In this document: in pieces, positions 55,634-64,000 of the stretch
Layout of the letters: every line of letters starts with the position of its first letter
Numbering within the stretch: the first letter of the stretch is position 1
Notes under the pieces: model-generated
The model's input: the letters and a program-made list of their open reading frames with translations, nothing else
Database searches by the model: none
What the model was told of the DNA's origin: nothing
Translations under genes and position numbers: made by a program
Assembly: GCA_965216135.1 (NCBI GenBank)
Contig: CBDCFL010000017.1
Span: 124,001 to 188,000 of the forward strand
Source of the DNA: CBDCFL01 sp965216135
GTDB lineage: Bacteria > Pseudomonadota > Alphaproteobacteria > Rhodobacterales > Rhodobacteraceae
DNA: 64,000 nucleotides
Direction: 5' to 3'

Positions 55634-56509
55634 TCAAACACCGTCCCAACGTCTCAGCATCCAATACCACTGTTCTGGGTCTGCTAGGATCCGCGCAGAT
55701 AGACTGTCATTAAAGGCACGGGTCATGGTGATGCTGTCGGTGTGGGGGATTGGGGCTTCGAATTCCACTCGAAATGCGTTCCCGTCATCAATGCGAATAC
55801 CATAAGCAGGGATCATGGGCAGATCGTATTTGAGTGCAAGCTGGGCAGGGGAGAGAGATGTGAGGGCGTCAAGACCAAGAAACGGTATCCGTACACCTTC
55901 CGGATATTTTTCATCTAACAAGATAGAAATAATGCCGCCATCCCGCAGATGACGCACAAGGGCCCTAGTACCAACGTGGCCGGTTGCCAAAATCGGTTTT
56001 CCCCCCGCTTCGATACCAGCAAGAATTCGGCGTGCGTAATGGCGATTTTTATGGGGGCGATAGACGCCTCCGCTTTCCATCCCGTGCAATTTGATCACGG
56101 CGCGAACTGCTTCCCATTGCCCAAAATGGCCGGAAACAATAATCGCCCCTTTACCAGCTGCGTTCGCCTCTTTCAGGGCGGCAAGGCCGGGGCCAGAGCT
56201 TCTGAATTTGTGGTGTTGCGTTTGAAATTCAGCATCGTGGTATATCTCAAAAAGTGTTCGCCCCATATGCCTGCCCATATTTTGACCAAGCTTCCCGCGC
56301 GCGCTGCGCTTCATATTGGGAAAAACTCGTTTTGCTTCGCGGTCAAATCGGCTTCTTGCAGGCGGAAACCAACGCATGACCGTTCCAAAAGTTGTGCCCA
56401 AACCACGGGACCGCAAATCAAAGGTGCGCCAGCGAAAAACAGTAAGCGCCGACCACAAAGGGAAGTATCTAGCGTGATGTAAAACTGATTTCAGAGAGGT
56501 GGAAAGCAT
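55634..56509 (-). CDS. LpxL/HtrB-like acyltransferase, cargo within the IS block
   Basis: 291 residues from the ATG at 56509 (MLSTSLKSVLHHARYFPLWSALTVFRW); the much longer open frame upstream is not conserved. Active-site HxxxxE is in VSGHFGQWEAVRAV, followed by GGVYRPHKNRHYARRI and LLDEKYPEGVRIPFLG. It is a divergent relative of the chromosomal protein at 36353-37273. Predicted to acylate lipid A or a lysophospholipid at the inner membrane. The only non-IS gene in the 6.9-kb inserted block, intact, and somewhat less GC-rich than its surroundings. The 220 bp upstream hold no recognised gene. Confidence 0.83.
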   Translation of the reverse strand: MLSTSLKSVLHHARYFPLWSALTVFRWRTFDLRSRGLGTTFGTVMRWFPPARSRFDREAKRVFPNMKRSARGKLGQNMGRHMGRTLFEIYHDAEFQTQHHKFRSSGPGLAALKEANAAGKGAIIVSGHFGQWEAVRAVIKLHGMESGGVYRPHKNRHYARRILAGIEAGGKPILATGHVGTRALVRHLRDGGIISILLDEKYPEGVRIPFLGLDALTSLSPAQLALKYDLPMIPAYGIRIDDGNAFRVEFEAPIPHTDSITMTRAFNDSLSARILADPEQWYWMLRRWDGV

Positions 56510-56730
56510 AACCCGGCATTCTCCATTTGGCTTGCCTCCCGTGAGGCTAAAGCAACCGAAGGCGACTTTCCAGGCGATTTCTGCCTCCGATCCGCGTGTG
56601 GTGCTGCGTGCCGGCCGGATAGCACGACCAAACAGGCCGATCCGACCGCTTAAGGCGTCTCTCGACGCGTTTTCGGACACACCTTTCCTGTCACCAGCGT
56701 TGGATTTAGCCGATCTGGGCGGGTTTCTGG

Positions 56731-58106
56731 TCATGTGCACCCTGTTGCGGCAGGCGGATCGCGCAGCCCGTTGATCAGGCCAGGAATCCCGGCGAACACT
56801 TGCCGCGGCAGTGCCGCCTCGGCCATCTGGAAGATGGCGTAGCGGCCATGGCGCCCCAGCCGCGTACCGGTCTTGATCAGCCGTTCGCGCAAAGAGGTCA
56901 GTGACCATGTCTCGATCTCGCTGGGCGTCGCTGGCGTGCGCAGGAAGTTCGCCGGATTGTAGGCGAGGGCATGAAGCTGTAGCCGGACGGCGTTGGCGGC
57001 AAAGCGCATGCAGGAAAGCCGCGTCCACTTCAGCGCGTACTTGCCTTCCTTGATGTGCTGCCCGGCTGTGCCCCGGCCGTTGTAGAACGCCGGCACCCGC
57101 TCATTGGGCAGGCTGCGATTGGTGACGATGAAGCCCACGCGCGGGAACAACCCGCCCGGATGGAACTCGACCCTGGACACCACCCGGCGCGGCTTCACCC
57201 AGCTCCCCGCCTGATACTGGAAGCTGGTGCAGGTGCGGATCACCGTGTGCGACGGCCGACCCGGCCTGCGCCGCAGCAGCCGGGAAATCCGCTCATAGAG
57301 CTTGCTGTTGCCCTTGATCCGGATGGCGTAACCCCAGCCCTCGGCCTCCAGGAGATCGAACAGCGTAGGGATGGCAAAGGCGGCGTCACCTCGGAAATAG
57401 CGCCGGGTGATCGAGGGTCGCGTGTCGCTCGAATATCTTGCCAGCACCGGGCGCAGCACATCCTCCCGGCCATCGGCGCTGTGGACATTGCCGGGACGCA
57501 GCGCACATCGCTCCAGATCGCCGAACTGGTTGAACACGAACAGTGGGTGCAGGCACTTGGATTGGAAATGCCCGTTCCACATTGCACCTTCCTGATCGCC
57601 ATGCACAGGGCTCTCGGAGCTGTCCATATCCAGCGTGATGCTCTTCGGCGGCCTCCCCGGTCATGCACCGCGTCGATCCAGCGGCCGGGCAGATCAGCGA
57701 GGGCGGCGAGGTTCTCCGGTCGGGTCAGCATCTTCGTCTCGAACCGACCCATGGCGCTGGCCGACGCCGCACCCCGCTTCACCGCACGTCCACCGATGAG
57801 TTGGCGCATCACCGGATCACGGCACAGTCGGTCGGCGTCGTTGACGTCCTCATAGCCGGCAAGGCGTGGGAAAACCGATTGGCGCAGAAGGCCGGCGAGA
57901 TTGTGGCGGCCATTCCGGCCAGTGCGCGGATCGGTGATCAGCCCCGCCGCCATGTCCGTCAGCCCGAGGGCGTCGTCCAACTCGCGGTGGAGCAATAGCC
58001 CGCCGTCCGAACTGATCGACGATCCACGGAACGCGACCTTGACCGAGCAGTCGAATTGGAACCGAAGAGGGCTTGTTTGTACTTCACCCGTCGCGTTCGC
58101 ACGCAA
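56731..58106 (-). pseudogene. IS1380-family transposase, frameshifted
   Basis: Starts at a TTG at 58106 with RFQFDCSVKVAFRGSSISSDGGLLLHRELDDALGLTDM, typical of IS1380. Near 57650 the frame is lost by a one-base deletion; it resumes as LDMDSSESPVHGDQEGAMWNGHF, RRYFRGDAAFAIPTLFDLLE and RLQLHALAYNPANFLRT. Together about 450 residues. Dead element; ends about 56740 and 58140. Confidence 0.88.
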
Positions 58107-58214
58107 ATTCCCGCTCCAACCCGGTTAACTCATTGTATAATCAAGTATATCACGCTTCTGCAGGTGAAGAAACGGGCATCCATCTGGGGAATGCGGGGTA
58201 CATGCATGAGAGGG

Positions 58215-58665
58215 GGCACCATGAAGTTGCGACGCGCATAACCGACCAGCCCTTCGACGCCGCCCTTGTCATTGCCCTTGCCAGGTCGCCATAACGATCT
58301 CGGATCAGGTAATGTGACAGGAACCCGCTGAACAGTTTGGCCCGTTTGCGTGTGCCGTCCGGCAGGATGCTGGCCACCAGGCAACGGTCGTTGTCGTAGA
58401 GCACCGACACCGGCACGCGCCCGAAGAAGGCGAAGGCGTGAACGTGACCATCGACCCAGGCCCCGGACGTCGCAGCCGGATACGCCATGATGTAACAGGC
58501 ATCGCTGTGCGGCAGATCGAAGGCAAAGAAGTGGGCCTTCTGCCCGACGCCACCGATGATAACCGTCGCCTCGCCGAAGTCGGCCTGCGCATGGCCCGGC
58601 GGATGGGTCAGCGGCACGAACATCTCGCGCCCCCGCCGTTCACGCTCTCGGATGTAATCCTTCAC
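58215..58665 (-). pseudogene. istA: IS21 istA, middle part (element 2), frameshifted
   Basis: Encodes IVKDYIRERERRGREMFVP, HPPGHAQADFGEATVIIGG and SVLYDNDRCLVASILPDGT. A one-base deletion near 58290 (GGCGACCTGGC instead of GGCCGACCTGGC) shifts the frame before KGNDKGGVEGLVGYARRNFMVP. Bounded by IS1182 copy B and the 6.9-kb block. Confidence 0.87.
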
Positions 58666-58669
58666 GATG

Positions 58670-60333
58670 CAGACCGTGTGAAAACTCTGGGTGGCGGGGG
58701 ATTCCGTCCGGCTCATGGCGATGTTAGAGTCCGCCATGAGACACATTCCTGGCATTGACCGCTCTCAGGTTCTGCTTCTGCCGGAAGCAGTGGACGATTA
58801 CGTGGGCCGGGATAACCCGGTCCGTTTCATCGACGCTTTCGTGGATGGTTTGGACCTGGCGGCCGCTGGTTTCGAGCGCGCCACGCCGAAGGCGACGGGT
58901 CGTCCCGGCTACGATCCGGCGGACCTGCTGAAGCTCTACATATACGGTTATCTCAATCGGGTACGTTCGAGCCGCCGGCTGGAGGCCGAGAGCAAGCGTA
59001 ATCTCGAAGTGATCTGGCTGTTGCGGCGTTTGTCGCCGGACTTCAAGACGATCGCCGATTTCCGGCGGATCAATCGGGCGGCGTTCCGCCAGGTGTTTCG
59101 GGAGTTCGTGAGGCTATGCCGCGAACTGGAGCTGTTCGGGCGCGAGCTGGTGGCAGTCGACGGTACTCGGATCAAGGCAGTGAACAGCCGGGAGCGGAAC
59201 TTTACCAAAGCGAAGCTGGAGAAGGCGTTGGCCGAGAGCGACGAGAGGTTGTCGCGTTATCTCGACCGGCTCGACGAGGCCGACGGGCAAGACGAGAGCG
59301 GCACCGGCGGCGGCGAAGTGGAGAACATCCGGGAGAAGATCGCTGCGATCCAAGGGCGGCGTGAGCGGTTTGAGGAACATCGCGACGCGCTGGCTGCGAG
59401 TGGCGAGGACCAGCTCTCTTTGACGGATCCGGACAGCCGGGCGATGCACGCCGCGACCCGGGTCGGTGTCGGCTACAACATCCAGATCGCGGTGGACGCC
59501 AAGCACAAACTGATCGCCGAGCAGCAGGTCCATAGCAAGGTCAGCGATCTCGGTCTGTTGGCCGAGACGGCGGTGGCGGCCCGTCGGAACCTGGCCGTCG
59601 ATCGGATCGACGCGGTCGCCGACGCGGGCTACTTCAAGATCGAGGATATCGAGGCCTGCGAGAATGCCGGCGTCATGCCGCATGTGCCCAAGCCCCAGCG
59701 CGGATCAACGGTGAGCCAGGGGCTCTTTCCCAAGGAACGCTTCCGCTATGACGGCGGCGAGGACATTTACATCTGCCCCGACGGCCAACGCCTGGCGCTA
59801 CACAGCAAGCGCAAGCGCCGCGATCTCATCTTCGCCAGTTACGCCAATCGCGCCGCGTGCAAGGAGTGCCAACTCAAGTCGAAGTGTACGAAAAGCGCCT
59901 TCCGTCGGGTCCTGCGCTATGTCGACGAAGCGATCCTGGAGCGCATGGCAGAACGATTGGCGGCCCGCCCGGAGCTGCTCGATGCGCGCCGTGAAAGCGT
60001 CGAGCATCCCTTCGGCTCAATCAAACAATGGATGGGCCAGGGTGCCTTCCTGACCCGGCGGCTGGAGAACGTGCGCGGCGAGTTCAGCATCACGGCGCTG
60101 GCTTACAACATCCGCCGCGCGATCTCTCTGGTAGGTGTTCCCGCCTTGATCGCCGCCGCGAGGGCGTGAGACGGGAGTCTGGCCCAAATCAAGCGCCCCA
60201 CATCGATCCACGGAGGCCCGGAGCCTCTTCCGCGGGGCTACCGGCACCAAACCGCCGGACTACGTGGGATCGCGGCAAATCATGGTGACCCAAACCTCCA
60301 TCCCCGCCACCGCCCGAGTTTTCACACGGTCTG
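58670..60333 (+). mobile_element. IS1182-family element, copy B (1664 bp, intact)
   Basis: Ends CAGACCGTGTGAAAACTC (left) and its near-inverse at the right, flanked by the direct repeat GATG at 58666-58669 and 60334-60337. Removing it restores istA codons GGC TAC ACC ATC GTG AAG. Confidence 0.93.
58736..60169 (+). CDS. IS1182-family transposase (copy B)
   Basis: 477 residues from MRHIPGIDRSQVLLLPEAVDDYVGRDNPVRFIDAFVD. DDE residues are in ELVAVDGTRIKAVNSRERNF, DAVADAGYFKIEDIEAC and RRESVEHPFGSIKQWMG; a Cys cluster (CPDG, CKECQLKSKC) lies between. Intact and presumably active; the source or sister of the dead copy at 47419-48852. Confidence 0.94.
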   Translation: MRHIPGIDRSQVLLLPEAVDDYVGRDNPVRFIDAFVDGLDLAAAGFERATPKATGRPGYDPADLLKLYIYGYLNRVRSSRRLEAESKRNLEVIWLLRRLSPDFKTIADFRRINRAAFRQVFREFVRLCRELELFGRELVAVDGTRIKAVNSRERNFTKAKLEKALAESDERLSRYLDRLDEADGQDESGTGGGEVENIREKIAAIQGRRERFEEHRDALAASGEDQLSLTDPDSRAMHAATRVGVGYNIQIAVDAKHKLIAEQQVHSKVSDLGLLAETAVAARRNLAVDRIDAVADAGYFKIEDIEACENAGVMPHVPKPQRGSTVSQGLFPKERFRYDGGEDIYICPDGQRLALHSKRKRRDLIFASYANRAACKECQLKSKCTKSAFRRVLRYVDEAILERMAERLAARPELLDARRESVEHPFGSIKQWMGQGAFLTRRLENVRGEFSITALAYNIRRAISLVGVPALIAAARA

Positions 60334-60337
60334 GATG

Positions 60338-60627
60338 GTGTAGCCGCCAGTGAACCCATGCTCATCACGTAGCCGTTCCAGCACCCGCTTGGCCGTGTGG
60401 CGTTGCTTGCGGTTCCTTCCCCGATCCTCGGCAAGCCAGGCATCGATGATCTCGGTGAACCCATCCAGCCTGGGCCGATTGATCGCGGCCTGGCGCCGGT
60501 ATCCAGGAGGAACCGAAAAACTCAGCATCTTCCTGACGCTGTCACGAGAAATCCCGAAATGCAGTGCCGCCGCTCGCGCACTCATGCCGTCAGCACAGGC
60601 CAAACGGACTTTCCTGTAAAGTTCCAC
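60338..60627 (-). pseudogene. istA: IS21 istA, N-terminal part (element 2)
   Basis: From a GTG at 60627: ELYRKVRLACADGMSARAAALHFGISRDSVRKMLSFSVPPGYRR is the helix-turn-helix region, ending HTAKRVLERLRDEHGFTGGYT at the IS1182 junction. Confidence 0.88.
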
Positions 60628-60739
60628 GGTGAAAATACCCCCGCCCGCCCTGGTGTCAGAAAGGGCAAAAGTGGCCGACTTTTACGCCGCCCGCAGCCGG
60701 ATCATCCCGCCGCTACCGTGGCCGAGTATTGCACCGCCG

Positions 60740-60849
60740 TTCTCAACGAACCGATCAATCGACCGAAGCAAGTGATCCTGCGGGACGTGATCGTCGATTG
60801 AAAACTCATAGAACAACGCGCCTTGCGCCTCTTGCTTCGGACCCAACAT
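60740..60849 (-). pseudogene. N-terminal stub of another transposase
   Basis: From the ATG at 60849: MLGPKQEAQGALFYEFSIDDHVPQDHLLRSIDRFV, the start of a common IS1182-like transposase type, then the end of IS21 element 2 takes over. IS21 element 2 therefore inserted into yet another transposon. 60850-61055 shows no gene. Confidence 0.7.
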
Positions 60850-61055
60850 CACATCAACCTCCCGCCTCTATGCGAGAATTGAATCAGCCTTTAGGTCGCC
60901 AATCAAGAAGAGTTTTTCAACGGAATATGCCCAAAATGCCAGATGCTGCATGGCGCGCCAAGGGACGGTAATCTTTCAAAGCTGCCGTTGCCGTTGCCGT
61001 TTGCCAATTTGAGCCACAACGAATTGATTGTCAGATCTCAGCATCGCAAACCAAG

Positions 61056-62069
61056 CTAGCACGTCGCACGTAAGATCAAATCAGACGAGCAACATTTGTT
61101 TTCCACGACGGTTTCGGGAGAAATTATTGACTGCACAAGCGACGCACCGCCAAGTCTTCCGATCGTCTTAGCTGGGATTCGAACTGTTGTGATAGCCGGC
61201 TCCACGTCCTTTGATCCCTTAAAGTCGCCAATGCCGGTTACAGCAATTTCCTCGGGAACTTTCAAATTTAAAGACTGGGCCGCATAAATGGCACCAAGTG
61301 CTAGAATGTCGTTTCCGCAGATGATGACCTGAGGACATCGTCCCGATTTCAGATATTCAACTACAACGATTTTGGCCGATGACACGCTGTAAAAGGCTTC
61401 CAACTTGTCTTGATCCAGCGGTGCGACACCATGTTGATTAAGGGTTTGGTTAACGCCGTCCGCTCTTGAAGTTGCGCGATCATTTCCCTCCAAAGGGGGA
61501 AACAGAGTCGTAATTTTGCTGTACCCTTGATCGACTACATAATGCGCGATTTTGGCACCAGCCTCGAGGTTGTCGGCCCCAACACAGATCAGCCGAGAAA
61601 TGGGTGCGTAGTTCCATAATAAAACAGCAGGAACATGCTGGCTTTCGATCAGGTTATAAACATTTTCAGAATGATGCAGTCCAATGAGAGCAACGCCGTC
61701 CACGCGATGCTCAAGGAACTTTCGCAACACTTCAAATTCTCTTTTCTCATCGTAATTATGTGTCCCCAGCAGAATGGTAGAACCGCTCTTACCGACCTCA
61801 TCCGCGAATGCCTGAATGACCTCGGCAAATATTGCGTTGTCGATCGTCGGTACCAAAAGACCAATCGTACCGCTGCGAATTCCATGGATCGTTTGCGCCG
61901 CCCTGTTCCGAATGTAGCCCAGACGTTTCACAGCGTTGTCGATCCGCTTGCGAGTCGCAGGATTGACTAATTCTGGTCGATTGAAGGACCGAGAAACGGT
62001 CGCAGGGGAGACCCTAGCCGCAATTGCAACAGAGACTATATCCGCTTTTTTATGTTTGTTATTAGTCAT
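61056..62069 (-). CDS. LacI-family regulator, probably of the tct transporter
   Basis: 337 residues. The helix-turn-helix region is DIVSVAIAARVSPATVSRSFNRPELVNPATRKRIDNAVKRLGY; the effector domain contains GLLVPTIDNAIFAEV and ICGNDILALGAI. Lower GC than the sox/ccm regions. It is divergent from tctAB with 98 bp between and a LacI-type operator in that gap, so it likely represses the transporter until its carboxylate or sugar-acid ligand appears. Confidence 0.9.
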   Translation of the reverse strand: MTNNKHKKADIVSVAIAARVSPATVSRSFNRPELVNPATRKRIDNAVKRLGYIRNRAAQTIHGIRSGTIGLLVPTIDNAIFAEVIQAFADEVGKSGSTILLGTHNYDEKREFEVLRKFLEHRVDGVALIGLHHSENVYNLIESQHVPAVLLWNYAPISRLICVGADNLEAGAKIAHYVVDQGYSKITTLFPPLEGNDRATSRADGVNQTLNQHGVAPLDQDKLEAFYSVSSAKIVVVEYLKSGRCPQVIICGNDILALGAIYAAQSLNLKVPEEIAVTGIGDFKGSKDVEPAITTVRIPAKTIGRLGGASLVQSIISPETVVENKCCSSDLILRATC

Positions 62070-62094
62070 TTACTGCCCAGAATTCGGCTTTTTA

Positions 62095-62108
62095 TGAAAA
62101 CGTTTGCA
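62095..62108. promoter_or_regulatory. Putative LacI/GalR-family operator
   Basis: TGAAAACGTTTGCA is a near-perfect palindrome with the central CG typical of this family. It lies 26 bp from the regulator start and 60 bp from the tctA start. Confidence 0.75.
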
Positions 62109-62167
62109 ATACTATTTTCATGATTTAACCTCAAAGGTCAATTGCTGCTGGGATAAAGGAAGATCCT

Positions 62168-63679
62168 TTGGAATTTTTGGGATATTTCGGTGATGTTTTT
62201 ATACCGTTCAATTTCATGCTATTGCTCATTGGAACGATTGGCGGGCTTATCCTTGGCGCGACGCCTGGACTTTCACCTACGATGGCAGTGGCGTTGCTTA
62301 TTCCATTTACCTTCCAACTTGAGGCCGCGCAGGGGCTAATCCTGCTCGGCGCGGTGTATACGTCCACGGTTGCAGGCGGTGCAGTCAGTGCAATCCTTTT
62401 GAAGATACCCGGTGCACCCGCCAATATCGCAACCACGCTGGATGGGCATACGATGGCGCAAAAGGGTGAAGGTGCAAAAGCACTTCAACTCTCATTCATT
62501 GCCTCGGCCGTTGGCGGTATCTTTGGTGTGTTGCTTTTGATCTTTCTAACGCCGTTGCTGGCGAAATGGGCCTTGGCTTTTGGGCCGTCTCATTTGTTTT
62601 GGCTCGCGATCCTTGGCGTTACAGTGATTGGGTCACTCGATTCAAGTTCGGTCGTAAAAGGGCTTTTGTCCGGTTGTATCGGTCTATGGCTCGCGACAAT
62701 CGGTTTCGACGACATCATGGGGGCGCAGCGGTTTATCTTTCACTCAGCGGTCGGAGGTGGGATCAATGTTATCCCTGCATTGATTGGCTTGTTCGCCATT
62801 CCGCAAGTCATCACCATGTTTGCTAAGGGGCGTTCAACGTCGGAAGCCGCAGTGATTGTTGTTCAGAAGAGCCCGATCAAAGCCGCTCTTATTGAAGTAT
62901 TTAGTCGTAAACGTGCCCTTGCCATTGGCACGGCTGTTGGCAGCATCATTGGGCTTATCCCCGGTGTTGGTGGGCAGATCGCTGGGCTTGTCGCATACGA
63001 TCAAGCTAAGAAGTTCAGCCCAGAGCGCGACAAATTCGGGACCGGGCACCCTGAGGGGGTGATCGCCGCCGAGGCCGCAAATAACGCGATGGTCGGACCG
63101 TCGTTGGTGCCATTGCTGACGCTTTCAATACCCGGTTCCCCAACCGCTGCGGTTTTGCTTGGTGGGTTATTAATTCACGGCATTTTTCCGGGTTCCGATT
63201 TGTTCGACAACCACCCCGACGTCGCATGGACTTTCATCAATTCAATGCTGATCGGTCAGGTTCTGATGTGCATCTTTGGCCTCTATGTTGCAGGGCTTGC
63301 CGCAAGCGTCGCACGTGTGCCGCATTCCGTCATGGCTGCCGTTGTCCTTGGACTTGCCCTGTTCGGTAGCTACTCGGTTCAGAATTCGATGGGTGACGTC
63401 TATGTCATGGCATCGCTCGGTGTTGGCATGTATTTCCTTGAACGCTTTGGTTTCTCAGCAGCACCACTCGTGCTTGGATTAATCCTTGGCCCGATTGCAG
63501 AAGCGAACTTCATTCAAGGATCGATGATTGCAAATGCTACCTCCAGTATCGGCAACTACTTCTTTACCGGTCCGCTCAATCTGACGCTGGTCATTATTGT
63601 TTTTGCGTCAATTGTCTATTCCGTCTGGATGGAATTCAGAAGTAAACGCTACATATCGAAAGAGGAAATCATAGGATGA
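62168..63679 (+). CDS. tctA: Tripartite tricarboxylate transporter large permease TctA
   Basis: 503 residues from a TTG at 62168 with AAGGAAG 6 bp upstream; no ATG fits better, since the next in-frame Met is 16 codons in. About 12 membrane segments. Family motifs: GLILGATPGLSPTMAVALLIPFTF and GLIPGVGGQIAGLVAYDQAKKFS, the second of the two repeats of the TctA fold. Takes up carboxylates with the periplasmic TctC protein, which is not in the window. Confidence 0.92.
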   Translation: MEFLGYFGDVFIPFNFMLLLIGTIGGLILGATPGLSPTMAVALLIPFTFQLEAAQGLILLGAVYTSTVAGGAVSAILLKIPGAPANIATTLDGHTMAQKGEGAKALQLSFIASAVGGIFGVLLLIFLTPLLAKWALAFGPSHLFWLAILGVTVIGSLDSSSVVKGLLSGCIGLWLATIGFDDIMGAQRFIFHSAVGGGINVIPALIGLFAIPQVITMFAKGRSTSEAAVIVVQKSPIKAALIEVFSRKRALAIGTAVGSIIGLIPGVGGQIAGLVAYDQAKKFSPERDKFGTGHPEGVIAAEAANNAMVGPSLVPLLTLSIPGSPTAAVLLGGLLIHGIFPGSDLFDNHPDVAWTFINSMLIGQVLMCIFGLYVAGLAASVARVPHSVMAAVVLGLALFGSYSVQNSMGDVYVMASLGVGMYFLERFGFSAAPLVLGLILGPIAEANFIQGSMIANATSSIGNYFFTGPLNLTLVIIVFASIVYSVWMEFRSKRYISKEEIIG

Positions 63680-64000
63680 GCGATCTTCCACGCAATCAGC
63701 ACATCATTGCAACCGGCGTCGTGGCTACGGTTGGCATCTCGGTTGCATATGTAAGTTACACGCAAGAACCGGCTGCGGCATTTCTTTTCCCACGCTTGAT
63801 CTCAGCCGTGTTTGTCTTGCTTGCGCTTTGGACTTTCGGAAAGGCGGTCATGGGACGCAGCAAGGTTGGTCAGGGGCTTTCAAAACGGGACATGAGAAAT
63901 ATTCTTCCGGGTCTTGTCGTGGCACTTATCTATATCTTTTGGGCGGCTAAGGGGCTCGGCTTTTACACTGCCTCGACCGTCGCATTCTTCATTTTACTCA
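63676..64000 (+). CDS. tctB: Tripartite tricarboxylate transporter small subunit TctB (partial)
   Basis: Starts in an ATGA overlap with tctA and is open to the window edge, giving 108 residues. MSDLPRNQHIIATGVVATVGISVAYVSY includes the first membrane segment; FLFPRLISAVFVLLALWTF is the second and IFWAAKGLGFYTAS begins the third. Small four-helix subunit of the TTT transporter. Cut off at the right edge. Confidence 0.85.
   Translation, partial: MSDLPRNQHIIATGVVATVGISVAYVSYTQEPAAAFLFPRLISAVFVLLALWTFGKAVMGRSKVGQGLSKRDMRNILPGLVVALIYIFWAAKGLGFYTASTVAFFILL

Larger units (their letters stand above)
49665..60735 (-). mobile_element. IS21-family element 2, split by two insertions
   Basis: Left terminal repeats GGCGGAGCAAAAACCGGCC and GGCGGAGCAAATGTTGGCC at about 49668-49708; the right end carries the related GGCGGCGTAAAAGTCGGCC (inverted) near 60690. 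The element's own DNA is 49665-51293, 58215-58665 and 60338-60735. It is interrupted by a 6.9-kb block (51294-58214, flanked by GGCACC) and by IS1182 copy B. Ends are approximate. Confidence 0.8.
45228..60900. other. IS-dense accessory block (putative tRNA-Arg-associated island)
   Basis: From the tRNA fragment to the LacI gene the DNA is almost wholly insertion sequences and their debris, with one cargo gene (an LpxL-like acyltransferase). If the tRNA scar is an attachment site, the element extends to the right and the intact tRNA-Arg should mark its other end, outside the window. 45228-45401 contains no recognisable gene and no integrase. Confidence 0.55.

Noticed and set aside
56510..57028. 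172-codon N-terminal extension of the LpxL-like gene
   Set aside because: It overlaps the IS1380 remnant and has no family similarity; the ATG at 56509 gives the normal length.
57055..57855. 266-codon plus-strand frame in the IS1380 region
   Set aside because: Shadow of the frameshifted IS1380 transposase, whose two minus-strand frames carry all family motifs.
1..64000. CRISPR array or phage defence operon
   Set aside because: No regularly spaced direct repeats with spacers and no cas, restriction, toxin-antitoxin or retron genes were recognised; the repeats present are IS termini or intergenic elements.

Overview
The window looks like the chromosome of a Rhodobacteraceae (Roseobacter-group) alphaproteobacterium. 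Grounds: a heterotetrameric sarcosine oxidase operon, a ccmABCDG haem-export/cytochrome c maturation operon with a detached ccmI, DUF1289/DUF4167/DUF6356/DUF1223 proteins, a CxxC-less Fur/Mur-type regulator, a bactofilin next to an M23 peptidase, GC-rich codon use, and a short GAGTATTTTTGGCC-like intergenic motif. The genus cannot be fixed from the sequence alone.  Layout. 0-7.5 kb: LOG-family protein, Fe/Mn superoxide dismutase, then soxB-(inserted membrane gene)-soxD-soxA-soxG on the minus strand. These oxidise sarcosine to glycine with tetrahydrofolate, FAD/FMN and O2. The operon is interrupted by an AT-rich membrane-protein gene flanked by two diverged copies of the soxB 3' end. 7.7-17.6 kb: ccmI-ruvX-DUF1289, a TetR/SRPBCC divergent pair with a clear operator, ccmA-B-C-D-G, a beta-hydroxyacid dehydrogenase and a penicillin-acylase-type hydrolase. 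18-32.4 kb: xth, a full IS630 element inserted at its stop codon, M23 peptidase-bactofilin, Lrp regulator, DUF4167, prfA-prmC, M20 amidohydrolase, a mazG with a perfect 123-bp in-frame tandem duplication, an iron-type solute-binding protein, a nucleoside hydrolase, a CPA1 antiporter and a TetR regulator. 32.5-45.2 kb: Fur/Mur regulator, enolase, LacI regulator, LpxL-like acyltransferase, DUF1223 protein, aconitase, a secreted Asp-rich protein, and an AMP-ligase/GNAT/acyl-carrier-protein operon.  45.2-60.9 kb is an accessory block starting at a 3'-half tRNA-Arg(CCG) fragment, which I read as an attachment-site scar. It is a Russian-doll stack of insertion sequences: two IS21 elements, each with an IS1182-family element in the same istA position; a 6.9-kb block inside the second IS21 that holds an IS66 remnant, an IS630 element itself split by two other IS630 elements, an LpxL-like acyltransferase gene and a dead IS1380. 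Only the last-inserted elements (two copies of one IS630, one IS1182) have intact transposases. Their target duplications allow the nesting order to be reconstructed.  60.9-64 kb: ordinary chromosome-like DNA returns with a LacI regulator divergent from tctA-tctB (tripartite tricarboxylate transporter; tctB runs off the window), with a LacI-type operator between them.  No CRISPR array, rRNA or complete tRNA was seen. The best candidates for something undescribed are the gene inserted at the soxB 3' end between diverged gene tails, the duplicated MazG active-site segment, the three-copy intergenic repeat family, and the small ligase-GNAT-ACP operon.
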